This document shows, in pieces, positions 1 through 6,096 of a DNA stretch of 64,000 bases. Position numbers and translations under genes: made by a program. The stretch covers positions 620,001 through 684,000 of the forward strand of contig NZ_PYAW01000002.1 of the NCBI RefSeq assembly GCF_003014755.1, in the 5' to 3' direction. The notes beneath the pieces were generated by a model, which saw nothing but the letters and a program-made list of their open reading frames with translations, was not told the origin of the DNA and did no database searches. This DNA is from Chitinophaga niastensis (lineage in GTDB: Bacteria; Bacteroidota; Bacteroidia; Chitinophagales; Chitinophagaceae). The first letter of the stretch is position 1. Each line of letters starts with the position of its first letter.

Positions 1-356
1 CCATAGAAAGACGCCAGCAATACGGTTATATCCTTGATAAGCCAAATACACAACTGGCTGGTGGAAGCACACCTGAAGGCGCAGGTATTGTATTAAGCCC
101 TATCACGCGTTTTTCAAAAAAGGAAAAGCAAAAGCGGCAGTTTAAGAAGAATTATGAGCAGATGGAAAGAGAGAAGTTCATCGACTCCCGCTTTACGCCA
201 CTGCTGGTAAATAAAGTAACTGGCCTCAGAGGTGATTCCCTGCAATTATTTATGCGTGATAATTACCCGGATTATGGCACCATGCGCACATTAGCTTACA
301 ACGATCTGCTGTATTGGATTACAGATAGGTACAAGGTATGGATGAATAAAAAATAA
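1..356 (+). CDS. C-terminal end of a carboxypeptidase-regulatory-like protein (partial)
   Basis: The reading frame is open from base 3 to a TAA at 354-356, so about 117 residues of a larger protein are present and the start lies outside the window. It is basic in the middle (KKEKQKRQFKKNYEQ) and ends with SRFTPLLVNKVTGLRGDSL. That tail resembles the end of Bacteroidota exported proteins that begin with a CarboxypepD_reg-like beta domain; this match is from memory. No catalytic motif is visible in the part present. It is followed at once by a large inverted repeat and a convergent protease gene. The family assignment is moderate; the frame itself is secure. Confidence 0.55.
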   Translation, partial: IERRQQYGYILDKPNTQLAGGSTPEGAGIVLSPITRFSKKEKQKRQFKKNYEQMEREKFIDSRFTPLLVNKVTGLRGDSLQLFMRDNYPDYGTMRTLAYNDLLYWITDRYKVWMNKK

Positions 357-363
357 AAGGTAC

Positions 364-549
364 TGTCTTACCCAGGATTAGACTGATTATACTGATTACC
401 CCGATTTTATTTTTTGATTATAAAAAGATTAGCGAAGATTAAAGCAGTGATAATACATGCTTCGATCTTCGCTAATCTTTTATAATCTATCAAAATCAAA
501 AAATAAAATCGGGGTAATCAGTATAATCAGTCTAATCCTGGGTAAGACA
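364..549. repeat. 9-nt-phased palindromic array at a convergent junction
   Basis: Left arm bases from 364 are complementary to right arm bases ending at 549. The left arm reads as consecutive nonamers GATTAGACT, GATTATACT, GATTACCCC, followed by T-rich sequence. The inner part pairs a second segment (AAAGATTAGCGAAGATT, about 424-440) with its complement near 464-480. It fills the gap between the partial gene and the protease gene that ends at 559. Either strand would give a long hairpin, so a role as a two-way terminator is plausible. Confidence 0.85.
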
Positions 550-558
550 ATACCCGTT

Positions 559-1653
559 TCAATTATAGACTTTCACCATATACACAAAGTCTTCCAGTTT
601 TTTAATCTGGTCTACTCTGTTCAGGCCATCCAGATGGCTCTTGTGGCTCCATTCTCTCCTGGTTTGTTTATCTTTCGGCATTTCATCCAGCAGGTGTTTC
701 AGGTGGGCTGATTTTACTGCAAAAGCAATTCCATCTGAAGTTGTTTGTTTGCCGGTAACGATACCTACTACATCTCCTTTGCTGTCCAGCAGCGGCGCGC
801 CGCTGTTGCCAGGGTTTACAGGTATAGATACCTGGTAAGCGGTAGTGTCGCCGTTGAATCCTGTTTTGGCGCTGATGTAACCTTTGCCATAAACAATTTC
901 ATCGCGGGGGAAGCCCATGGTAAATACTTCTTCGCCAAGTTTTACACTTTGTGGTTTTAAAGTGTAGGGCAGGGGTTGACTTTTAAAGGTAGAATCAGCA
1001 ATTTTTAATATTGCCAGATCGCTGGAAATATCTTCAAATATGCTGACGGCCTTAAAAGCTTCACCTTTATTATTTTGTACGTATACGGAGTCTGCACCGG
1101 CTACTACATGGTAGTTGGTAACAATATAACCGTTGCCGGATACTGCGAAACCAGTTCCACCGTAGGTGCCTGGATTTGTCGGCGCTTTACTTTTTTTGTT
1201 GATATCATTAATGAGTGCGTTCTGTGAGCGTTGAATATTATTCAGTACCCTTCTTACATCCTCATATTGCGCGGTAGATTTGTTTTTGGCTACATTCTGT
1301 AAAATAGCAATGGTAGTCAGGGAAGTTACCAGCGCGATACAGGCAGCTGCAGCGAGGTTGGTAATGGTTTTGCGACGGATGGATAATCTTTTTGCGGTTT
1401 GGTTGCCTTCCTGCGCCTGTTTGCGGAGAGTAGGCAGATCCAGCTGCTGGTGGATTTTGTCCATTTGGGCCTGTAAAGCCTGTCGTTGTCCATAGTTACC
1501 CAGGTGTTGAAGGAACAACTGATGTTCTTCTACCTGTTTGTTGATCAGTGGGTTAGTATGGCGTAATTCATCGAAAGCAGTTTTTTCCTGTTCGTTCATT
1601 TCCCCTTCCAGGTAACGCTCAATTTCACGTAATAAGATCATATCTTCTTTCAT
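559..1653 (-). CDS. Membrane-anchored trypsin-like (HtrA-type) serine protease with cytoplasmic N-terminal region
   Basis: A 364-residue protein. Residues 1-95 are charged and helical (MKEDMILLREIERYLEGEMNEQEK), like the short cytoplasmic part of anti-sigma factors. A single membrane segment spans about 98-118. An S1C-type trypsin fold follows, with the triad visible as His182 (TNYHVV), Asp212 (SSDLAIL) and Ser284 (PGNSGAPL). No PDZ domain follows, unlike DegP. The gene starts 13 nt after the stop of the sigma factor gene, so the two are likely co-transcribed. Inference: the N-terminal part may bind the sigma factor and the periplasmic protease domain may sense or process envelope damage. The protease call is strong; the anti-sigma role is a guess from context. 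Confidence 0.85.
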   Translation of the reverse strand: MKEDMILLREIERYLEGEMNEQEKTAFDELRHTNPLINKQVEEHQLFLQHLGNYGQRQALQAQMDKIHQQLDLPTLRKQAQEGNQTAKRLSIRRKTITNLAAAACIALVTSLTTIAILQNVAKNKSTAQYEDVRRVLNNIQRSQNALINDINKKSKAPTNPGTYGGTGFAVSGNGYIVTNYHVVAGADSVYVQNNKGEAFKAVSIFEDISSDLAILKIADSTFKSQPLPYTLKPQSVKLGEEVFTMGFPRDEIVYGKGYISAKTGFNGDTTAYQVSIPVNPGNSGAPLLDSKGDVVGIVTGKQTTSDGIAFAVKSAHLKHLLDEMPKDKQTRREWSHKSHLDGLNRVDQIKKLEDFVYMVKVYN

Positions 1654-1666
1654 GGCCGCTTACTGC

Positions 1667-2242
1667 TTATAGTGATGTATTATACTGATCAAAAAATAAC
1701 TTCTTCAAACGCATCAGGCATTTATACTTCTGGTTCTTGGCGTTCTCTGCGTTGGTATAACCAAACTTTTCGGCTATTTCCTGCATAGATTTTTTATGCA
1801 GATAATAATCTTCCAGAATGGTCTGACAGGGCTGTCCGATGCTTCCCATCGCTCCTTCCATAATCCTGAACTGTTCATCTTTGGCTGCGTGATCGTCCAG
1901 TGCTTCCGTGGCGGGAATAATTTCTTCCAGTTCCGGTGAAAGGGCATACAGACCATAGGTCCGTTGCATTTTTTTAAGCCACAGATGCCGGCAAACCGAA
2001 TAAAGGAAGGTTTTGAGCCTGCTGCTTAAAGTAAAATCGCTGTTATGCACCTTTTCATATAAGACTATAATCGCCTCCTGAAAAACATCTTTGGCATCAT
2101 CTTCGGAACCATTGTGCTGAAGAATCATCCTTAATACTACCGGAAAATTCTCTGAATAAATGATTTCCAATGACTTATCATCGCCTTTTGCCAGTCCTAG
2201 CAATAATTCCCTGTCTCTTGTTATGTCTTGATTTTGCTTCAC
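1667..2242 (-). CDS. ECF-type RNA polymerase sigma factor (sigma-70 family)
   Basis: A 191-residue protein with a GTG start. Region 2 is visible as the acidic DDAKDVFQEAIIVLYEKV followed by LKTFLYSVCRHLWLKK, the core-binding and -10-recognition helices. Region 4 is the C-terminal CQTILEDYYLHKKSMQEIAEKFGYTNAENAKNQKYKCLMRLKK, a helix-turn-helix of the ECF type. Lengths and order match the family. It is first in a two-gene unit with the membrane-anchored protease at 559-1653. A 9-bp inverted repeat lies upstream (2267-2314) and could be a control site. Which promoters it reads cannot be told from the sequence. Confidence 0.88.
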   Translation of the reverse strand: MKQNQDITRDRELLLGLAKGDDKSLEIIYSENFPVVLRMILQHNGSEDDAKDVFQEAIIVLYEKVHNSDFTLSSRLKTFLYSVCRHLWLKKMQRTYGLYALSPELEEIIPATEALDDHAAKDEQFRIMEGAMGSIGQPCQTILEDYYLHKKSMQEIAEKFGYTNAENAKNQKYKCLMRLKKLFFDQYNTSL

Positions 2243-2266
2243 TCTTAATACAGTTATAAGGCATTT

Positions 2267-2314
2267 GGTAACCCAAAGTACCGAAAAAAAATATTTTTAA
2301 AATTATGGGTTACC
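2267..2314. promoter_or_regulatory. Inverted repeat upstream of the sigma factor gene
   Basis: GGTAACCCA at 2267-2275 and TGGGTTACC at 2306-2314 are exact inverted copies separated by 30 A/T-rich bases. The site lies 25 nt upstream of the sigma factor start and about 60 nt upstream of the lipoprotein gene on the other strand. It could be an operator, an ECF promoter element shared by both directions, or a hairpin in the 5' leader. I cannot decide between these. Confidence 0.4.
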
Positions 2315-2372
2315 TTTTAGGTGATCCCGGTATAAAGGTTAAATCATTCAAAACAACTTAAATAATTGTAAC

Positions 2373-2627
2373 ATGAAGAACGTAATCAAAATCGGTTTCT
2401 TAGCTCTTTCTTTTGGTCTGTTCGCAGTTGCTTGCGGTGGTGCAAAAACCGAAACTGCTACTGATTCTACTGCAACTGCTGCTGGTGCTTCTATCGATTC
2501 AGCTGCTAAATCTGCAACTGCTGTAATTGATTCTGCTAAAACTGCTGCTACTGCTGTAGTTGATTCTGCTAAAACTGCTGCTAAAACTGTAGTTGATTCT
2601 GCTAAATCTGCTGTTAAAGCTAAATAA
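2373..2627 (+). CDS. Small lipoprotein with 11-residue amphipathic repeats
   Basis: An 84-residue protein. The signal peptide MKNVIKIGFLALSFGLFAVA ends at a lipobox with Cys21, so the mature protein should be lipid-anchored. The rest has almost no residues other than A, T, S, D, V and K. It ends in three 11-residue units of the form VVDSAKTAATA. This pattern gives an amphipathic helix like that of LEA or apolipoprotein-type repeats. Codon use is strikingly uniform (GCT for Ala, TCT for Ser), as expected for a highly expressed gene or a recent 33-nt expansion. A strong terminator follows at 2652. Function unknown; an envelope or stress role is a guess. Confidence 0.8.
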   Translation: MKNVIKIGFLALSFGLFAVACGGAKTETATDSTATAAGASIDSAAKSATAVIDSAKTAATAVVDSAKTAAKTVVDSAKSAVKAK

Positions 2628-2651
2628 TTAACCCTCGGGTTTTTATAGATA

Positions 2652-2682
2652 ACCGTCCGGCTAAGCCCGGACGGTTTTTTTA
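2652..2682 (+). terminator. Intrinsic terminator after the repeat lipoprotein
   Basis: The stem CCGTCCGG(GC) at 2654-2662 pairs with GCCCGGACGG at 2666-2675, followed by seven T. It sits 25 nt after the lipoprotein stop codon. Confidence 0.9.
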
Positions 2683-2772
2683 TGTGCATATCCGTCACGA
2701 AAATACGTTTTTGAAAATTATTCAATAATTGCCATCGATTTTTAAAAAATCTGTATTTTTTGATAATAGGCC

Positions 2773-2802
2773 TTGGATAATTAAAATCGTGCCGTATTTT
2801 TG
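2773..2802 (+). promoter_or_regulatory. Bacteroidota-type promoter of the aromatic operon
   Basis: TTG at 2773-2775 (-33 box) and TATTTTTG at 2795-2802 (-7 box, TAnnTTTG) are separated by exactly 19 nt, the spacing known for Bacteroidota housekeeping promoters. Transcription should start near 2808, about 25 nt before the first leader peptide. Confidence 0.7.
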
Positions 2803-2833
2803 TTCTACACTCAAAAGGAATACAAACAATAAC

Positions 2834-2896
2834 ATGATACAACAACAAACGACTTTTGGATTTTTTGGCTTTTATTATTTCTGGTACCAGAAATAG
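2834..2896 (+). CDS. Aromatic-rich leader peptide 1 of the aromatic operon
   Basis: ATG to TAG encodes MIQQQTTFGFFGFYYFWYQK. Of residues 8-18, nine are aromatic (five Phe, three Tyr, one Trp) and the other two are Gly. This is the hallmark of a ribosome-mediated attenuator that measures charged tRNA-Phe, tRNA-Tyr and possibly tRNA-Trp. It starts about 25 nt after the predicted transcription start. Its stop codon overlaps a segment (2896-2903) that can act as the antiterminator strand, and it precedes a strong intrinsic terminator at 2936. It sits upstream of seven aromatic biosynthesis genes. The peptide itself is presumably not functional after synthesis. Translation is inferred, not shown. 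Confidence 0.82.
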   Translation: MIQQQTTFGFFGFYYFWYQK

Positions 2897-2948
2897 GGAG
2901 GTCGTTTGTAAGTAACAAAATATAAAAAAAACTACAAAAAGGCCTTCC
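2845..2948 (+). promoter_or_regulatory. Alternative RNA pairings of attenuator 1 (protector and antiterminator)
   Basis: Protector: ACAAACGAC at 2845-2853 is an exact complement of GTCGTTTGT at 2901-2909. Antiterminator: GGGAGGTC at 2896-2903 can pair with GGCCTTCC at 2941-2948 (8 bp, two G-U), and GGCCTTCC is also the left arm of the terminator. The segment 2896-2901 (GGGAGG) copies the terminator right arm at 2957-2962. A ribosome stalled on the Phe/Tyr/Trp codons would block the protector and allow the antiterminator. A ribosome at the stop codon would cover 2896-2909 and let the terminator form. Confidence 0.75.
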
Positions 2949-2970
2949 GGTAAATCGGGAGGCCTTTTTT
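2936..2970 (+). terminator. Intrinsic terminator of attenuator 1
   Basis: AAAAA plus GGCCTTCCG (2936-2949) pairs with CGGGAGGCC plus TTTTT (2956-2969), loop about six bases, ending in a run of six T. It lies between leader peptide 1 and leader peptide 2 with no structural gene before it, so it acts as an attenuator and not as the end of a gene. Confidence 0.88.
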
Positions 2971-3026
2971 ATGCCTAACAGCAAACTCAGAAGTAACCGT
3001 ACTTCTATCAACAAACAAAACAGCAT

Positions 3027-3113
3027 ATGTTGCAGCTCAACTTTAGCAATTACTTTTTTTATTATTTCTCTTACTTCTTTTATGCGAAGAAGCCGGGGAC
3101 TCGTTTGCAATAA
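3027..3113 (+). CDS. Phe/Tyr-rich leader peptide 2 of the aromatic operon
   Basis: A 28-codon frame from ATG 3027 to TAA 3111. Residues 6-19 read FSNYFFYYFSYFFY, that is six Phe and five Tyr in 14 positions, with no Trp. It lies after the first attenuator's terminator and before a second hairpin at 3141. Because the DNA here is very T-rich, Phe codons alone are weak evidence. The five Tyr codons in one frame and the matching RNA pairings make the reading more likely. A competing 50-codon frame from ATG 2971 (MPNSKLRSN) has no aromatic bias of this kind. I read it as a second, Phe/Tyr-specific sensor in series with the first. Confidence 0.62.
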   Translation: MLQLNFSNYFFYYFSYFFYAKKPGTRLQ

Positions 3114-3166
3114 CATACTTTAAGTATAAAAGTACAAAGCAAAGGGTCCCGATGACGGGGCCCTTT
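3096..3166 (+). terminator. Attenuator 2: terminator hairpin with competing antiterminator
   Basis: Terminator: AAAGGGTCCCG at 3141-3151 pairs with CGGGGCCCTTT at 3156-3166 (11 bp, one G-T), loop ATGA, followed by CTGTTTATAA, a weak T tract. Antiterminator: GGGACTC at 3096-3102, inside the last codons of leader 2, can pair with GGGTCCC at 3144-3150 (7 bp, one G-U). A weaker protector may form between 3026-3034 and 3106-3117. The layout copies that of attenuator 1. Confidence 0.62.
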
Positions 3167-3180
3167 CTGTTTATAATAGC

Positions 3181-3198
3181 TAGTTGCTACAGCAACTA
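3181..3198. promoter_or_regulatory. Short palindrome before pheA
   Basis: TAGTTGCTACAGCAACTA is an exact palindrome apart from its centre, located 27 nt before the pheA start and just after attenuator 2. It may be a small hairpin in the 5' leader or a protein-binding site. No other copy was noticed. Confidence 0.3.
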
Positions 3199-3225
3199 TA
3201 AATAAATAAAATCAATCACATACAC

Positions 3226-4050
3226 ATGAAAATTGCCATACAAGGGTTTGAAGGATGTTTTCACCAGGTAGCAGCCCGCGGATTTTTCGGTAAGCACTCA
3301 GAAGTTGAATGCTGCGCCTCCTTTGCGGAACTGGTAAGGAAAGCAAAACAACAGCCCGATGTGGATGCAGGTATCATGGCCATCGAAAACTCTATCGCCG
3401 GCAGCATTTTACCTAATTACAGCCTCATCAAAAACTCAGGACTGCATATCACCGGGGAAATCTACCTGCAGATCAACCAGCACCTGATGGTACTGCCCGG
3501 GCAGACAATGGAGGATATCAGAGAGGTACATTCACATCCTATGGCATTGTTGCAGTGTATGGATTTTCTGGAACAATACCCGCATATCAAACTGGTAGAA
3601 ACAGAAGATACAGCCCTCAGCGCTAAACACGTACGGCAAAAGAAATTGAAAAGTACGGCTGCCATCGCAGGCAAATTAGCAGCAGAGATCTTTGAGCTGG
3701 ATATCATCGCTCCTAATATTCATACGAATAAAAATAACTATACCCGCTTCCTGGCAGTATCACGTAACAGCGTAGTTACGCCGGAAGATGCTAACAAGGC
3801 ATCGGTATATTTCCAAACTACCCATGACCGTGGTAGCCTGGCTAAAGTGCTGACCAAAATTGCAGATGCAGGTATTAACTTATCCAAGCTGCAATCCTTT
3901 CCTATTCCCGCAAAAGAGTGGACGTATTACTTCCACGCGGATATGGAGTTCGACAATCCGGCGCACTTTGAAAAAGCATTAGCGAAAATAGAGCCGCTCA
4001 CAGAACACCTCAAAGTGTTAGGCATTTATAAAAAAGGAAAAACACATTAA
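3226..4050 (+). CDS. pheA: Prephenate dehydratase
   Basis: A 274-residue monofunctional enzyme that converts prephenate to phenylpyruvate on the way to Phe. The catalytic domain shows ENS at 54-56, SHP at 103-105 and the essential TRF at 173-175 (NKNNYTRFLAVSR). An ACT regulatory domain follows from about 194 to 270. The usual ESRP Phe-binding motif of the ACT domain reads QSFP here (LSKLQSFPIP, about 221-228), so Phe binding may differ. It is the first gene after the double attenuator, and the next gene starts 8 nt after its stop, which suggests tight co-translation. Confidence 0.93.
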   Translation: MKIAIQGFEGCFHQVAARGFFGKHSEVECCASFAELVRKAKQQPDVDAGIMAIENSIAGSILPNYSLIKNSGLHITGEIYLQINQHLMVLPGQTMEDIREVHSHPMALLQCMDFLEQYPHIKLVETEDTALSAKHVRQKKLKSTAAIAGKLAAEIFELDIIAPNIHTNKNNYTRFLAVSRNSVVTPEDANKASVYFQTTHDRGSLAKVLTKIADAGINLSKLQSFPIPAKEWTYYFHADMEFDNPAHFEKALAKIEPLTEHLKVLGIYKKGKTH

Positions 4051-4058
4051 TCAGTTTT

Positions 4059-5222
4059 ATGCAGATACAGGTTGCTAAAAGATTACAAGGCACAGAAGAA
4101 TACTACTTCTCCAAAAAACTGAGGGAAATAGAGGAGATGAATCAAACAGGTACCAGGGTGATTAACCTCGGTATCGGAAGTCCTGATTTACCGCCGCATC
4201 CTTCTGTAGTGGCTGCATTGCACGAAAATGCCGCGCTACCTAACACGCACGCTTACCAGGGATATAAAGGTATTCCTGCTTTGCGCAAAGCGATGGCCGA
4301 CTGGTATCAACGCTATTACAATGTGACCCTTAACCCGGACACAGAAGTACTGCCGCTGATTGGTTCCAAGGAAGGTATCATGCACATTTGTATGACCTAC
4401 CTCCAAACCGGCGACGAAGCATTGATTCCTAATCCCGGTTATCCTACCTATCGGTCTGCGGTAAACCTGAGCGGTGCTACTGTAGTGGATTACGACCTGG
4501 TGGAAGAAAATGGATGGCTGCCCGATCTGGATGCATTGGCGCAAAAAGACCTGAGCCGCGTAAAGCTGATGTGGGTTAATTATCCGCATATGCCTACCGG
4601 CGCTAAAGTAAACAAGGCATTTGCCAATAAACTGATTGCTTTTGCCAAACAACATAACATCCTCATCTGCCATGATAATCCTTATAGCTTTATCCTCAAT
4701 GAGCAGCCGGAAAGTTTGCTGCAGTTTGAAGGAGCTAAAGATGTGGTACTGGAACTGAATTCACTCAGTAAATCTTCCAATATGGCAGGCTGGCGTATAG
4801 GCATGCTCGTTGGTAAAGCGGAGTGGATAGCGGAAGTATTACGCTTTAAAAGCAATATGGATTCCGGGATGTTTCAACCCATGCAAATGGCAGCTGTAAA
4901 GGCTTTGCAGCTGGGGAAAGAGTGGTACGACGACCTGAATAAAATTTATCGTGCACGTCGCGAAAAAGTATTTCAGATACTGGATATACTGCACTGCACC
5001 TACGATAAAAACCAGGTGGGTTTGTTCGTATGGGCAAAGATTCCGGTGTCTAACGAAAACGGCTATACGCTGACAGACGAAATACTGCAAAAAGCCCGTG
5101 TATTCATTACACCCGGAGGTATATTCGGTAGTAACGGTAACGGCTATATAAGGGTAAGCCTTTGCCAGGATGAAAAGGTTTTTCAGGAAGCGATTGACCG
5201 CATCAAAACAAACGTAAAATGA
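4059..5222 (+). CDS. Class I/II aminotransferase of the aromatic operon
   Basis: A 387-residue fold-type I PLP enzyme. The Schiff-base lysine is Lys238 in SLSKSSNMAGWRIG. Asn175 (NYPHMPTGA) and Asp206 (CHDNPYS) are the usual PLP contacts, and the Arg near the C-terminus lies in YIRVSL. Its place between prephenate dehydratase and prephenate dehydrogenase suggests that it transaminates phenylpyruvate and 4-hydroxyphenylpyruvate, or prephenate. The family also contains aspartate and diaminopimelate aminotransferases, so substrate remains inferred. Its last four bases overlap the next gene (ATGA), a sign of translational coupling. Confidence 0.88.
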   Translation: MQIQVAKRLQGTEEYYFSKKLREIEEMNQTGTRVINLGIGSPDLPPHPSVVAALHENAALPNTHAYQGYKGIPALRKAMADWYQRYYNVTLNPDTEVLPLIGSKEGIMHICMTYLQTGDEALIPNPGYPTYRSAVNLSGATVVDYDLVEENGWLPDLDALAQKDLSRVKLMWVNYPHMPTGAKVNKAFANKLIAFAKQHNILICHDNPYSFILNEQPESLLQFEGAKDVVLELNSLSKSSNMAGWRIGMLVGKAEWIAEVLRFKSNMDSGMFQPMQMAAVKALQLGKEWYDDLNKIYRARREKVFQILDILHCTYDKNQVGLFVWAKIPVSNENGYTLTDEILQKARVFITPGGIFGSNGNGYIRVSLCQDEKVFQEAIDRIKTNVK

Positions 5223-6061
5223 TTGCAACAATAATAGGAACTGGTCTCATTGGTGGCTCGCTGGCCATTACGCTGAAGGAAAAAGGCGTGGCAGAGCGGA
5301 TCATCGGGGTAGACCAGGACGAAGCACACCTGCAGCGGGCCGTAGAGCTGAACATCATCGACGAAGGCGCAACGCTGGAAGAGGCAATGCAACGCGCCGA
5401 CCTAATAGTATTGGCCATCCCCGTGGATGCTGTACTAAAGGTATTGCCCGGCCTTATGGATAAAGTACGCCCTGGTCAGGTGATTATGGACGTAGGTTCT
5501 ACCAAAGAAAAAATATTACAACTCGTTGCCGGTCATCCTAACCGGGGCCGCTTTGTAGCAGCCCATCCGATGGCTGGTACCGAGTATTCCGGCCCCGACG
5601 CTGCTGTACGTAACCTGTTCATGCATAAAACCATGGTATTATGCGATGTGAAAAACAGTGATGAGGATGCGCTGGAATTAGTAGAGAATATGGTAGACCA
5701 GCTGCAGATGCGCACCGTATATATGAACGCGGAAGAGCATGATCTGCACACGGCTTACGTATCTCACATCTCACATATTACCTCCTTTGCGCTGGCATTA
5801 ACGGTGCTTAAAAAGGAAAAGGAATCAGGACGCATCTTTGAACTGGCCAGCGGTGGTTTTGAATCTACCGTGCGCCTGGCCAAGAGCTCGCCGGATATGT
5901 GGGTACCTATCTTCAAGCATAACCGCAACAATGTGCTGGACGTACTGGAAGAACATATCAACCAGCTACAGCAAATGAAATCGCTGTTGGAAGAAGAAGA
6001 CTACGATACCTTTTACAAATTGATTCAAAAATCGAATAAAATCAGGAAGATCCTGAAGTAA
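5219..6061 (+). CDS. tyrA: Prephenate dehydrogenase
   Basis: A 280-residue NAD-dependent enzyme that turns prephenate into 4-hydroxyphenylpyruvate for Tyr. The Rossmann motif GTGLIGGSLA is at 7-16. The catalytic region AAHPMAGTEYSGP includes His116, and the helical C-terminal domain carries YVSHISHITSFALAL. No ACT domain is present, unlike Bacillus TyrA. It overlaps the aminotransferase by 4 nt and is 35 nt before the DAHP synthase gene, within one operon. Confidence 0.93.
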   Translation: MIATIIGTGLIGGSLAITLKEKGVAERIIGVDQDEAHLQRAVELNIIDEGATLEEAMQRADLIVLAIPVDAVLKVLPGLMDKVRPGQVIMDVGSTKEKILQLVAGHPNRGRFVAAHPMAGTEYSGPDAAVRNLFMHKTMVLCDVKNSDEDALELVENMVDQLQMRTVYMNAEEHDLHTAYVSHISHITSFALALTVLKKEKESGRIFELASGGFESTVRLAKSSPDMWVPIFKHNRNNVLDVLEEHINQLQQMKSLLEEEDYDTFYKLIQKSNKIRKILK

Positions 6062-6096
6062 TTAAATTCTAATAATCTCCTTAACTTAATACTACT

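Noticed and set aside
2811..3116. Minus-strand frame of 101 codons across the aromatic leader
   Set aside because: It is the reverse of the leader region, with no signal, family motif or promoter. The structures on the plus strand explain the sequence.
2971..3123. A 50-codon frame (MPNSKLRSN...) overlapping leader peptide 2 in another frame
   Set aside because: It begins at the end of terminator 1 and has no aromatic run. The competing frame at 3027 fits the attenuator layout better.
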